64,000 nt of DNA from NCBI GenBank assembly GCA_963971285.1, contig OZ020264.1:13158431-13222430 (forward strand), given 5' to 3'. Origin of the DNA: Astropecten irregularis. Its lineage: Eukaryota; Echinodermata; Asteroidea; Paxillosida; Astropectinidae. A program made the position numbers and the translations under genes. Under the pieces are notes generated by a model. That model searched no databases and was not told the DNA's origin. It saw only the letters and a list, made by a program, of their open reading frames with translations. This document shows positions 1-11,643 of the stretch, in pieces (the first letter of the stretch is position 1; every line of letters starts with the position of its first letter).

Positions 1-177
1 GAAATGTTGAAAAGGAATGACTAGCGGCCACTGGCTAGATACAACAGCTGCACAAATGTTGCAGGGGAAATTTGTATGGTACTCCTAGAATTCAGGGCGG
101 GGTCACAATCATGGTATGATTGCCAATGCTGCTCCCCAACTCTTAAATCTTTTGAGGAAAATGGTTGCCATAGTTAC

Positions 178-485
178 CTGCAATTAATTCATTGATCATT
201 TTCTTGTCTTCATCCTCCATGTGCTCGAAGCCTTGGAGGTCTTCTTGGTCGTCAATTTTTTTTGTCGATGGCCGAGCCCTCAGCAGAGCCTCGAAGATGC
301 ACTTCACGTGGTGATACTGTTTCATGTCACCACCGTCGTCAGAGAATGGATTCGATACAACCTTGGCAATTCTGGCCTCTTTCTTGGCGATATTCTGCTT
401 GCATTTCTTGCATTTCGAGGTTCCCAGCCTCGCGTAATCAATGGAATATTTGTTGTCGGCCATTGTTGACGCCCTTAGACGACTT
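178..485 (-). CDS. LIG3: DNA ligase III, zinc-finger exon (partial gene)
   Basis: DNA ligase III seals DNA nicks in single-strand-break and base-excision repair (with XRCC1 in the nucleus) and in mitochondria. The exon encodes residues 1-95 from ATG at 463 (context ACAATGG, good for initiation). It reads MADNKYSIDYARLGTSKCKK at the start and contains a PARP-type zinc finger with ligands Cys18, Cys21, His52 and Cys55. The blocks NPF..GGDMK and TKKI.D are typical of the LIG3 nick-sensing finger. The 3' edge is a strong donor (CAG|GTAACT), leaving a split codon 96. The 5' edge is a pyrimidine tract plus TGCAG at 486. Between the acceptor and the ATG the frame stays open (SRLRAST), so an upstream exon could add a leader. 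The BRCT and catalytic domains are off the left edge. Family call is very sure; exon borders are likely. Confidence 0.93.
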
Positions 486-626
486 CTGCACAAGAGAGAA
501 AAATCAAGGGTTTAATGATTCATGTGAAAACAAATGTGTCAAAACATGTTGACGTTTGCATACATGTATTAAACTTGTCTGTCAGTTTGCATTGTATGCA
601 CGCTAAATTCATCTTTATTATACCCG

Positions 627-640
627 GTTACCGTGGTAAC
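627..640. promoter_or_regulatory. RFX X-box-like palindrome upstream of the LIG3 exon
   Basis: The sequence GTTACCGTGGTAAC fits the X-box form GTNRCC-N2-RGYAAC bound by RFX factors. It lies about 140 bases upstream of the LIG3 zinc-finger exon on the gene's 5' side. It could be in the first intron or, if the acceptor at 486 is not used, near a promoter. Only a motif match is seen. Confidence 0.3.
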
Positions 641-902
641 GTGCCGGTTTATGTGACAGGTAATTAATTTAATGATGACCGAAAAGGTACTGAACAGTAA
701 ATAAAACCTCTGCAGCTTGAAATGTTTACTAGTTTGATGACAGATGAAATTGGGTTTAGCACTAGGGAACTAGGGAAGCTTAATGACAAGTGATATTGTG
801 TTTGTGTGTGTGTACGGATGTGCGAGTGATGCTTGTCAAAAACACAATATAAAGGGCCTCTCCCTTGAGAAGGCATAAACATATTCCAGGCGCGTACATG
901 CA

Positions 903-1215
903 TTAAAGGTAGTATCATACTTTGGTAGAATACCGAAACAGAAATCCTCACAGATTTACCTATAACTTACAGGATATAAAGATGGCGATGGTAGAAATAT
1001 ACCGTTTAAATTTGTCTGCCTGAAATGCTGTATTTATCCAGAAAAGAGTAAAACTTATGACCAAAATTAATTTTGATTTTTTAAAGAAAAAAAAATAACG
1101 GTGAAAATAATTTTTAACATATTGTGGCCGTTTTTCACTGTTTTCTCAAAAAGTGGGTACCGTACAAGACTGAAAATTTAACAGTTGACTGTTACTGCAT
1201 CTTACTGCCTAAATT
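903..1215 (+). mobile_element. MITE, family B copy 1
   Basis: Starts with the terminal repeat TTAAAGGTAGTATCATACTT and continues with a body shared with copies near 13.4, 16.3, 49.6 and 63.8 kb (ACAGATTTACCTATAACTTA, then GTATTTATCCAGAAAAGAGT and TTTTTCACTGTTTTCTCAAA). Non-coding. The right end is approximate because the terminal repeat is eroded. Confidence 0.7.
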
Positions 1216-2050
1216 TCTGGCCAACTTGTGAAACAGGATCACGCTTTAAAGCCAATAATAACTTGCTATACACGTGGAACAAACACTTCATATTGATCTG
1301 CAAATTCATAAAGATTGGCCTCCAGCAATAGTACAGGTAGAGCCGGATGGCAATTAAACTAAAGCCAATTTGTAAGACACCATATATAGTAAAACAATGG
1401 TAGGTGCCTGTCTGCCTGAGAATGCAGGCCTACGAGTAATGTGTGTGTATGTAAATGGACTAGCTGCCCTACAATGACGCGAGTGTTTGAATTTAATAAT
1501 AACCGGGCAATATCGCCCAGCGCCGATCCTGAAGCAGCTATCTCCGAATCCCGGCACTGACTGTCACTTCCAATTGACTGATTCTGCAGTGCATCTTCCG
1601 GTATTATTATACATCTAGCCTCCCACTGACTGTACATGACCTACAGCGTTGTCATCTTAGCAAGATTCACCAACCAATGGTCGTATGCCCACACGGGACA
1701 CCATTACCTACACGTACATGTAGGACCGTCAATAATGAATGAACCCGCATATATCACAGCTCACACCTACTCTGCCCTTAGGGAACAAATCTAGGCTAAT
1801 GAAATTACAAAGAAACGTGGCCTGGAGATATTTGGGCAGAATGACCCATAAATAAGCTGACAATTGGTTGTGGTGGTGCATTAGGGACTCGGCTGGTGTA
1901 ATAGCTCACAGGTTTTCACCAAGATAGCTTCCAGTGTGATAGGTTTGGAATTCTAATTGGAGGTGTCCAGACTTTGGCTCCAAACTGTTGCTTGTATTGG
2001 CACAATTTACATGTAGCTAGTGTTTGAACTGCCAATATTGCTAGCTGCGC

Positions 2051-2332
2051 AGGCCAAAGTGGTCAGCTGTGACCTGCCAAAGTGGCCGGCTGTGACCTGC
2101 CAAAGTGACCAGGTATGACCAGCCAAAGTGGCCAGGTATGACCAGCCAAAGTGACCAGGAATGACCAGCCAAAGTGGCCGGCTACGACCTGCCAAAGTGG
2201 CCGGCTGCGACCTGCCAAAGTGGCTGGCTGCGACCTGCCAAAGTGGCTGGCTGCGACCTGCCAAAGTGGCCGGCTGTGACCTGCCAAAGTGGCTGGCTGC
2301 GACCTGCAAGTGGCTGGCTGCGACCTGCCATA
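2051..2332. repeat. 23-bp tandem array, about 12 units
   Basis: Units of the form CTGCCAAAGTGGCCGGCTG plus TGAC recur every 23 bases; the CCAAAGT word falls at 2054, 2077, 2100, 2123 and 2146. The left units carry AGGTATGACCAG variants; the right ones carry GGCTGCGACCTG, so variants are clustered. The last full unit has lost about three bases. No stop codon arises in several frames on either strand, which produces open frames up to 113 codons that are repeat artefacts. Confidence 0.95.
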
Positions 2333-5300
2333 TAGTGACTAATGGCAATAATCCTCTACATCATGGCCCTGAAGAACTTCAGTATATGACCACTTATTGG
2401 CCAGTTACTGTTTTTCTAAGGTTTACAGATAGTAGAGCACAGAATGTTTCTTGACAACAACTTCGAGAAGAAGACACTTCCCCTCACAGCAGCCCTGCAG
2501 CAAAAAGCACTGCCCTTGTTAACATAAAAGACCATCATATCAAATTGGATACTCTCATAGTTGCCCAAAGCAACGGAGATGAGCCAAGTGACAAAGAACA
2601 GGTGGACTGACAAGTCTGACAGTCAACTCCAGGAAGACAACAGTAGACAACCCCAGGGCAACACGGGTAAGGACAAGACAGTACGGAAGAAAAGGACAAA
2701 AACCTTGGAAACTGGGGGAAAAAAATCACAACCTGAACCTACATCGTCAGACATGTCAAAATCTGACTGACAATCACCTCCCGGGAAAGACCAGAAGGCA
2801 TGATACCTTGAATTTGAAGAGGGAAGAATAATTCTTATTTTCGTTTCTTAGTAAATTGTTTCTTTTCATTTCTTTTTAGAGGAGTGCTTTTCTTCAGACA
2901 GTTTGTTTACATCTGCTGGCTTTCTACGTCTGTTGAGAGCGACTATGGCTTAAATAAATACTGGTTATTGTCTCGATGCCCCTTGTCACTGCCTTGGTAC
3001 CCTGGTCAATTGTCACTGCCTTGGTTTACCTCGGTGTTGGACTAATTACATCCCACGCCCACCTTTAATCTATAAACAGGTCCACACAACTTATCACGAA
3101 AGTGCACTGTGTGGACATCACAAGTCCACACAGAGCATGTAGAGTACATACACGGCTCAAACACACTGTACACAAACAGAGGTTTCTTGTTCCATTTTGA
3201 AAAGTAAGCTCATAGAGAAACAACGAGAGACGGCAGAAGAATCTTTGTTTGCCTACCCCGGCACAACTCACAATTCCCCAACTCCCAAAGGTCAATTTAA
3301 GCTTCACAGCTGCAACTTGGTTCCCCTGTAAGTCCGAGGAAAAACACCCAGGAGGCACCATCATTGATTCTGGTGATCCACATGACAAAACCCACAGACA
3401 CAATTTCATATTTTGGCCGGTCGTGATCCGGAAAACAAGAGGAAACCAATTTTTTCTTCTTCAATTTCTTGCACGGTGCGTCGTTTATCGAATTTGGTCT
3501 CAGAACGAGAAACAGAAAGCGAAGTTCCTGGGAAAAAAGTGGGACAGGAGAATCAATGAAAATGCAATTATCTCATTATTATTACTTTTTCCAGACTGGA
3601 ATCAAACCTTGGGGCTTAAGTGATTGCTGATATCTGGGACTGTGACAAAACGGAAAAAACGGTAACAAAGTAAAAAAAAACTGAAATTGGCATTACACAC
3701 GAGGGCATTTATTGGCACAATTTTGTTAATACGTAAATTGTTTAATGCTTGACCTATACACAATTGTATTAACAATTTGTTATTAAATTCAATGACGTTG
3801 AAACAAAATCCATTTTCAATGCACAGAGCAACTCATCGTGTCATTTTGTTAGGACATGCTTGATTGCTTTATAAATACAGGTCCTGTTTAAAATGTTGAT
3901 GATCAGGATGATGTTTAACTTCAGTACATCTGATATTTAGTTGTTACTAAGAAAAATGTGGCCTACAAATGTACTGGTAGTTATTACCTGAGTTAGTCTA
4001 AATGTATAAGAGGATCATAACAAAGGGGACAGAGTGACCAGGGAAACAGGGAAAGTTTGCAATGGATTTTGGCTCGAAACTAATTCTTCTCTCTTTGTTC
4101 TTTTCTACGTGAATTGTCAGCTCTGGTCATTGCCTTGTTTTTCCTTGGTCACAGCTTTGATGTCTCTGGTTATTGCTTTGGTCATTCGGTGTCCCTAGCC
4201 GCTGCCTTGGAGCCTCTTGGTCAATTGCATTTGTGCCCCTTGTGCGTAAGTGGATGCCCTTAGTGAATGCCTTGACTCTCTATGGCCCTGACCATGCTGA
4301 CCAGGTCATTGCCTTTGCTTTGTTTGCGAAGTTCCTACAGACATCTCTCATTGAGGTACATAGCATACTGTACGGAGAATTATGTACAAGAACGTGTCCT
4401 CTAGATTACGGAGAATTCACCCGCCCTGCTTATTTTTGATTAGCCACAGTATAAGTGACATCCGGTTTTATAAGTGATATCCCATTTTCCACTGAAAATA
4501 ACACGCCTGCGGACAATGATCACCTTTTGGGTTCTTGAGCTCGGCGTGCGACTTACGGACGTCAGCTCTGATCTAGATCATCATCAGTTGATTTGTGGCT
4601 GATGCTCTAGGGCAAGGGGCTGGGGAGGGGGCCAGGAGGCATGATATGTTTGTAATATTGAGTCTTGCTATGTACGGCTCATCAATTCTTAGCAATGGGC
4701 ATGGCAGGTGACAAGCGTTATTAAAAAAGGGACTTGTACGTACGTACATCTACACCATGGTACAAAGTAGACAACAGGTATTAACATACGTTTCTTAAAT
4801 TGGGTTTTATACATTTTTATGCTGAAATTGAGCATTTCTCGACACAGTTGAGCTTAATATTAGTCGATTAACGGTAGGCCTAATGTTATTTACTTTAAAA
4901 CGAAAAAATACCAAGTTATTGAGCGATGATGTTTTGGAGTGGAAAAGCACTTTACCTTGCTCAAAGAATGAATGTAAGATGTTCTTGCACGTGTACAGTA
5001 GTTGAGAAGATTGCAGTAATTTTACAACTCGAGTTCAACTTCTCTAGAAATGAAATTCAGCTAAAATGATTTTACTCAACTATCAAGGGCTTTATATTTG
5101 TCCCTTTGTTACATGTGTAAGAATGCTTGTCTATTTTCTGAATGTGAGTAATGATTTTAAGACTACAGGTTAGAACTTGACTGAAAAAACGGAATGAGTG
5201 ATGCACAAAGTCTATTTATATCTATGCTGCGTGTGCATTTAATACCAACATGCCCAGACGTGCTGATCACAACACAAACATGGTACAAACGAACGTATAG

Positions 5301-6924
5301 TTCATGATATTATCAACAACTATGAAAACAAAGGGCAAGATGAATCATGAAATGCGAATAAAAAGTGGCACACCACATAAGGTTGGCAGTTACTACGCAG
5401 ACATGTTTGCTATGCGTTAATGTTTAATTAATTAGGCCCCTAATGCCAAAAATGTTGAAGCCGGTACATTTACATGAACTACATGTTCTAAATACATTTG
5501 CACGTCTATACACTAAAGTGACATAGCTCTCTACACGGTACAATTTTATTCCACACTTTTAAGGCCAAAAAAATCAATTTAAACAATGCCATTTTCAACG
5601 CAAATGATAATATAAAATACACAATTACGAAATATGGGCGAAAAGTATATGGAAATGCCTGGAATTTAAGCACGTACCTTAAAATGTATCGTTTTATTCC
5701 TTTGTCGTACACCGCCAACGCGAAACACACACTAGCAGACGATAGTCATTGGTACTCTGCTGTTCTCAGGAGAATCTTACTACAAACACATGGGAACCAG
5801 CGTGTAAGTCTGGTGCCTCCCAACTTTTAAAGCGGTATTAAACTATATTGATGCGGGTTACCATACAATCAAATAAGCGCATGCACAAACACGGTGGAAG
5901 AACTGGGGGCGGGGTTTATAATTAGAGGGGAGCTCAATAAAAAGTGTGAATTTATCTAGACGTCGTTACAAGTCTTCAAATTATTAGAAAGGAACGATGC
6001 CACAGGGACTGCTGTTAGATTGATGTAAAATTATAGCCTATTAAAAGCCCTAAACACAACCAACACATTTTACACAGCTTGCTCAGTCAGAAAGTCATGT
6101 GTGGCTGTGGGCGGGGCTAGACACTGAATCTGGGGGTGTTAGGGGCCCTAATGCCGTTTTGTGAATTAGTGCAATTATAGTGAAAAGGAAATGAATTAAA
6201 TTCCATTAACTTCTTCCTCTTTCGTAGGACGAACATATGGACGATGGATTTACGTTGAGCAGTTTTATTTGTATTAAATCTGATTCTTTCACCTACATGT
6301 ACTTGTAATTAAAAAAAATGTGAGGGTATGATATGCCCAGATAAAAGTCAGTGGAGTTTGGTGAGCGTCCAAGCCAGCGGCACTTGTGGCAATAAAAATA
6401 TTCGTCTCCTCCACACCCGCCGAAAATAATTTTGAACTTTCCCGGAGACCTATTTCGTGGAATCTCAAGTTATGACGTCAGTTTGTGTCATGAATATCCA
6501 TGAAACTGGTCCATTGGTGCTCATACGTCATTCATTTTAGTATCACAAGTAAAATCGAGTTCATTTCGGTTGCTGGTCATAAAACTATTATGATGAAGCC
6601 CCACTTTTATCTTTACTCGTTCTCTTCTCATAGGCCTAGTGGAAAAGCGGTGCTCCTGAAACCATGCTAGCTCCCCACGGGCTTCACAAAGAAGCGCGCA
6701 TGCAGGACGATTATGACGTCATCATAGATCGTATCTTACCAAAGACCCAGGCTCATGTGCCGTTTGGGTCTGGATAACTGATATATCTTGATACATGCAG
6801 TGTGTCCGAGTGTGAAATAAAATAATTTAAACCAACTTGCAATATACCGATCAGGTTAGTGGCGCTACTTGCGATGCTTTTAAGATTTACTAGAGTTACT
6901 GATACATAAACAGCAGATCTATCA

Positions 6925-8182
6925 CGCGCGGATCCAGGGGTGGGCCACGGGGGCACGTGCCCCCCGGTGAAATTTGACGAGGGAAAAAAATTGTGCCCCC
7001 GGTAAAATTTGACGAAATAAAAAAATAAAAGAAGGGAGGAGGAGCAGAAAATCATCATTTTTCAGTTCATTCTGTCGGCCACACAAAGAAAAACTGACAA
7101 CAGGCAAATGTCTCGGCTCGCCTTTTTGCCAGTGCGCACGGTAACAAAAACTCCTTTTCACTGTACACAGACGTGGCCACGAAGCAGAGTACGGTACGGA
7201 TGGGCGGCACAGTCCGATCGGTCGATCACTTTGTAAGCAGTGATCCCAACATTACTTGTATTTTCCTTCCTCGAGTCCATGGTATAACGCTACTCCACTA
7301 AAATATGGACACTGTCACTGACTTCATTCTGTCTGGATTTCATTTAGATTTTCGTGGAAATTCCATGTTTATTGAAAAGCAATTCATTTGAATTATTAGA
7401 AATGAAACATTTTCAAAATGTCGACTACACAGCTTTGTACGGAAGCCCATTAGTGCCAGATGAATATATTTATTTGACATCGGGTGTGAATATTATAAAC
7501 GGTTTCGCGGTTGCGTAAAAACATTTCTTTTCCTGGGGTGTGAATGTTTTTTGTTGCGGCCGTCAGATAACTGGTACAAATGGACGGGTGCAACTAATGT
7601 TTTAATATATTTCATATTTCTTCATATTGTTCAAAGAAATTTTATGGCTGAATGATTATTTCCTTTTGACCCTTCGTCAAACTGAAAACTGTATGAAAAC
7701 AATTTTGCCATCCCAAAATATAAAAATCCTTTGTCTCTAAAATCCCAAATTAAAAATAAATTCCATCTTATTTCCATGGCAAAAAGCTATCAAAAAGGGC
7801 CCGGAAATACTCTAGAATTCATCAGAGAACATCTAATATCAAAAAAAATTCGGGGCCCTTAAGCGGGCCCCGCACCCCACGCCCTGGCTTCGCAAGTTTT
7901 TTTTTTTTTAAACACCCCCTTGCACAAATTCTGGGTACGCCACTGCTCCCCAGTATGACACGCATAATAAATATTATGTCATGACAGTTATTAATGTTTC
8001 AAAGGTCAATCGTCAAACCTCGACCGATATGATACCAATGCAATGTTGTGACAATACATGTATGTATAGGCCTACATTGGATCTTCGTCCATGTACCATG
8101 GAGGTATAGGAAAAATTGACATTCAGATGTTTCACTTTGAGTGTGCCCCCCGTCTTGAAAAATCCTGGATCCGCGCCTGTCT
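6925..8182. mobile_element. Nested DNA-transposon relic with GGATCC-type ends
   Basis: The left end (GCGCGGATCCAGGGGTGGGC at about 6,927) and right end (ATCCTGGATCCGCGCC near 8,163-8,178) are inverted versions of each other, followed inward by C/G-runs (GTGCCCCCCGG and GTGCCCCCCGTC). That layout resembles many invertebrate hAT-like elements. Inside at about 7.9 kb is another element end (TTCTGGGTACGCCACTGC), so insertions are nested. No transposase frame is left. The class is inferred from the ends only. Confidence 0.55.
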
Positions 8183-8234
8183 ATGGTTCGGTTACATATT
8201 TTTTAGGCTTGTTGATATTGTTAAGCTCATGAAT

Positions 8235-8598
8235 TAAAGGTACAGTATACAGGATTGGTAACAAACCCAAACAGAAATATTCACAGATTGACGTATAACT
8301 TTCGGGGTATGAAGGTGGTGGAAACATACCGTTAAAATATTTCCGCCTGATGATGTATTTAACCAAAAATTAGTAAAACAAAGACCGAAAACAGTTTTAA
8401 TCTCGGAATAAGATCAAAACCATTCTTTATGTTTTGTAAGAAAAATTGAGTCGGGTTTTCGCTATTTTCTCGTGACTCAGGTGTCCGATATTGAGCTAAA
8501 TTTTTCACAGGCTCCTTATTTCATGTACATGTTGGATTAGACAGAGTGTGAGTGCTGTCCTGTGACCTTTACCAATCATACCATGTATTATACCTTTG
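8235..8598 (+). mobile_element. MITE, family A copy 1
   Basis: Ends are TAAAGGTACAGTATACAGGA on the left and CCATGTATTATACCTTTGA on the right, an inverted pair. The body contains CAGATTGACGTATAACTTTC, GTATTTAACCAAAAATTAGT and GATTAGACAGAGTGTGAGTG, shared with copies at 27.3, 33.8, 35.9 and 50.8 kb. About 360 bp, non-coding. Confidence 0.85.
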
Positions 8599-10516
8599 AT
8601 ACCAGGACAAACTTCATTTACTGAGAGAAAACCAGCTAATATCGACATGGTCTGAGTGTGAGACTTGCAAACAAAACAACAAATTGGACAAACAATTACA
8701 ATTTATTCTTCCAAATTATAATCTAGTTGATTTTATTGTCGCCATTTTAGCTCTATACCTTTACAAATACATCCCTTATAATGTTGAATTGGCCCTCTCA
8801 ATGCATACAAATGTTATTAACATTCAATTCACAACTTTTGTTTAAGATTTTGTTACGTAAAGTTCAACATTTTATAGTGATAATTTAAGCATTGCTTAAG
8901 CTGCAGAAATGGGAGCTTCAGGGATGCAGGCTAAATTTGTTTGTAATTTTATACTCTACAAACTTTTTTTTGTCTCTGCAGCCATCTTGGTCTGGGTCCC
9001 TGAATACAAGACTGCGTGAAAACATTACTTTGAAGCAAAGGTTACCAGCCTACAACGGCTGTGAGATAATTATGTCAGAGATATCTTAAGCAATAAATAA
9101 TGGCTATTATGTAATACCATCAACCCATTCTACTGTAAAAATGACACACTTTTTTTTACAATTTTATAACGATGTTCTTTGAGGAGATAATGCACACACC
9201 CGAACAAGAAAACCCATTCAAAATATTCACGTTAGCATAATAATTATTTCACGAAAGCACATATTATTTTGTGTAATAACGAATCATAGATGCGTGATTT
9301 ATAGTGACGAAATAAGAAGATTTTATCCAAAATCCAGCTGTAACGTGAGCGAGTAATATCGAATACCAATCCGCAGTGTACCCCTAAGATTAGAGACAAG
9401 GATTGGCAAAGGAATTATCTCGATTGATAACAGGAATTTTCAACCGCATAATAAAGGAAAAATTCATCAAAATTGGTCGTGCTTTTATTAAAAGAAATGT
9501 CTTTTATACTATTTAGCATAACTTATTATTAACCATGTTTAACTTCAAATAATAGGGCTTTAAAAAAATAAATATCGAGTTTCATACCTGTAATTTTACC
9601 AGAACATTTTTATGATATTGAACACGAAAGCCTGGGAACGGAGAGGGTCGGAGAAATAAGAATAATTATAATAAAATGGAATCATTACAAGTATATCACA
9701 ATGTGTTTGTGCAGATAAGTGTGAATGCTGGGTGCAAAATGATTAAAGTGATAAATTTATGCTTTTACTAGGTTATTCTCACCAAGTTTAATTACAAACT
9801 TTCCAATCGATAATTAACCGAAACAAGTATCAATCCCACGCCAAAATTGTTAAATCAGGGTGAGACCTCCACCAATCTTTGCAAACGGTTTAACATTTTA
9901 ATTAATTACACCCAGAATTCGTTCCAAGAAATTTTGACAGCGCAAATCGTGAGTAAACCACATTCTGATAATAAATCTTATCAAAAATAGGCTGAGATTA
10001 AAGTGAACACAAAACAAGATAACATATTGAATGCGATGTGCCACGAGTATTGTATTAAACACAAATACTAAACAGATGGTTTTGGATAGGCCTATTTTTC
10101 AGGAAGATGGATTTTATAACATGGGCTATTCTGTATCATTAGAAAATCAATATGATGAAATTGTCGGCAAGAATGGGCTTGCAGCACGTACAAGTGCGAG
10201 AAATTACTCTTCTCTAGATATTAAATGGCAACATTGTATGTATGCCATTCAAGTCCAAATAATGAATATAATATCAGCTTTCATCCAACAGGCCCAAGGA
10301 GCGCTTCGAGTGTTGGACAAAATTAATAATTAGAGAACCCCTTATAATACCATAATTATAGAATCGGTGATACATATTTCAAATGATGGTTTTGTGTGCC
10401 ATTGCACTGTAGTATCTATCAATGCTTAGACGAATGTATTATACAGCAAAAAGGGTTTAATTGAAATTGTAACAACTAAAAGGACGCCTGTTTAAAATTG
10501 TTATCAAGAAAGATAT

Positions 10517-10663
10517 GATGGAAAGTGCCCTCTCTACGATGGAAAGCGCCCTCACTACGATGGAGAGCGCCCTCACAGCGATGAAGAGCGCCCTCACTAC
10601 TACGAAGAGCGCCCTCACTACAATGGAGAGCGCCCTCACTGCGATGGAGAGCGCCCTCAAGCG
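10517..10663 (+). repeat. 21-bp tandem array, 7 units
   Basis: The unit GATGGAGAGCGCCCTCACTAC is repeated seven times with few changes. As 21 is a multiple of three, the array stays open in all non-stop frames and would encode heptads such as MESALTT on one strand and VVRALSI on the other. There is no gene context, so this is treated as a minisatellite. Confidence 0.95.
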
Positions 10664-10706
10664 CCTAGTCTCATTCGACTTATTCACCATACACTGTGAA
10701 ACTTTT

Positions 10707-10870
10707 GGGGCCAATTTCACGTCCCTGCTTAGCACAAACATTTGCTTACCAAAAATAGGATTAACAACCAAATTTCCATATGTCGTGCATCACTTGTGAT
10801 GGAATTTTTAATGGTAGTTTGTTTTATTGGACAAGATGTTTTTGTGCTTAGCAGCTCCATCGAATTGGTC
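10707..10870. mobile_element. MITE, family D copy 1
   Basis: Inverted ends GGGGCCAATTTCACGTCCCT..GCTTAGCACAAA and TTTTTGTGCTTAGCAGCTCC..CGAATTGG. It shares ACAACCAAATTTCCATATGT, ATCACTTGTGAT and TGGTAGTTTGTTTTATTGG with the copy at 20.84 kb. Relative to that copy it has an internal deletion of about 80 bp. Confidence 0.75.
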
Positions 10871-11210
10871 GCTGTTCTTTACCAAGATTCTTGCTCGCTT
10901 TTTATACAGCTCTCTTATCATATCTAAGTGTACGACCTAAAGATGGTGTATCATTCTATTAGTAGCATTGCTCAAATGCACATCATTCGTAGAGCCTATA
11001 CATTTCCTAGTATAGCGTTTCTAGATTCCATATTTTTTCGATAGGGTTTTGTTACGAAATCATTACAGGATGTTCCTCGCTAGCAATAATGTTTTAGATT
11101 TTGATGCCCTTTAACCATATTACTGATTTACTCTCCCCCCTAGAAATCATGAGTTTTGTACTTAAGAGGAAACCACATATATAAGCTTTGCAACGGACGA
11201 TAAAGTATCA

Positions 11211-11216
11211 TTTATT
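11211..11216 (-). terminator. Poly(A) signal AATAAA of the somatostatin-type gene
   Basis: A canonical AATAAA on the minus strand lies about 130 bases after the stop codon of the terminal exon, predicting a short 3' UTR ending near 11,190-11,200. It is the first AATAAA downstream of that stop. Confidence 0.55.
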
Positions 11217-11344
11217 TACAGCAGTTTTACAAACAAAATCGGCGCCAGAGTCCATTGTTGTCAAAAAAGTCCGGTGTGCCAATCATTTACATATTATTAT
11301 GATCCAGATAGAGGCTGTTGATTGGGCTTCGAATCGCACGTGAC

Positions 11345-11527
11345 TTAGCAGTTGACGAGGCCCCGCCCCTTCCAGAAGTCGGCCATACAGCGGGCGTTCT
11401 TGGATCTTCTCTTGGCGGCGTTGGCGGCGCCCAGATCGCTGGTGCCCAGCTGTCCCCGTTTATGAAATGATTGCCTGAGGAACTCTGCCCGGGCTTGGTT
11501 CAGCATGTCCATGAATCCACCCTCGCC
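11345..11527 (-). CDS. Somatostatin-type neuropeptide precursor, terminal exon
   Basis: Encodes the last 60 residues of a secreted peptide-hormone precursor plus the stop TAA. It begins after a textbook acceptor (long T/C tract, ATATTACAG|GGC, phase 0), GEGGFMDMLNQARAEFLRQS first. It contains a dibasic KR (exon residues 23-24), a KRR (39-41), and ends exactly with the peptide SKNARCMADFWKGRGLVNC. The two cysteines with FWK between them and the placement at the extreme C-terminus are the hallmarks of somatostatin/allatostatin-C precursors, which act on inhibitory GPCRs of that family. The ring here has 12 residues between the cysteines, against 10 in vertebrate somatostatin-14. The partner is the signal-peptide exon at 43,674-43,778 (same strand, phase 0). 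Family assignment is firm from motif and layout; the exact join is inferred. Confidence 0.85.
   Translation of the reverse strand, partial: GEGGFMDMLNQARAEFLRQSFHKRGQLGTSDLGAANAAKRRSKNARCMADFWKGRGLVNC
11348..11404 (-). other. Predicted mature cyclic peptide, 19 residues
   Basis: Follows the KRR convertase site and ends at the stop codon, so it has a free Cys carboxyl end as in somatostatin. The disulfide would join residues 6 and 19. A cut after the single Arg at residue 5 would instead release a 14-residue ring starting at Cys. Processing is predicted, not shown. Confidence 0.75.
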
Positions 11528-11643
11528 CTGTAATATCAGAAAAGAGAAGAAAAGAAAAAATATTAATATTAAGTTACACTTTGTAACGTAATGCAGACAG
11601 TTTATGCGGGCGATTCGCAACAGTGCCCCACCAAGAGTTTGCA

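Larger units (their letters stand above)
486..11194. other. Region between the LIG3 exon and the somatostatin-type gene; no recognisable coding exon
   Basis: By position this must contain the 5' exon(s) and promoter of LIG3, unless they lie even further right, but none could be picked out with confidence. What is visible is repeats, listed separately: a MITE at 0.9 kb, a 23-bp tandem array at 2.05 kb, a transposon relic at 6.9-8.2 kb, a MITE at 8.2 kb, a 21-bp tandem array and a MITE at 10.5-10.9 kb. Low-complexity stretches rich in TTGGTCA/CTTGG-type words occur around 2.97-3.04 and 4.12-4.33 kb. A short dispersed repeat (GTGACCAGGGAAACAGGGAA) at about 4,036-4,055 has a close relative near 54,654. 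Segments 4.4-6.7 kb and 8.6-10.5 kb are AT-rich with nothing recognised. Confidence 0.7.

Noticed and set aside
3065-3409. Minus-strand frame starting MKLCLWVLSCGS followed by a GTGAGT donor near 3,268, a candidate first exon for LIG3 or another gene
   Set aside because: The phase of the donor in that frame does not match the LIG3 acceptor; in the matching frame there is a stop and no ATG. It could only be an untranslated exon, with no evidence for it.
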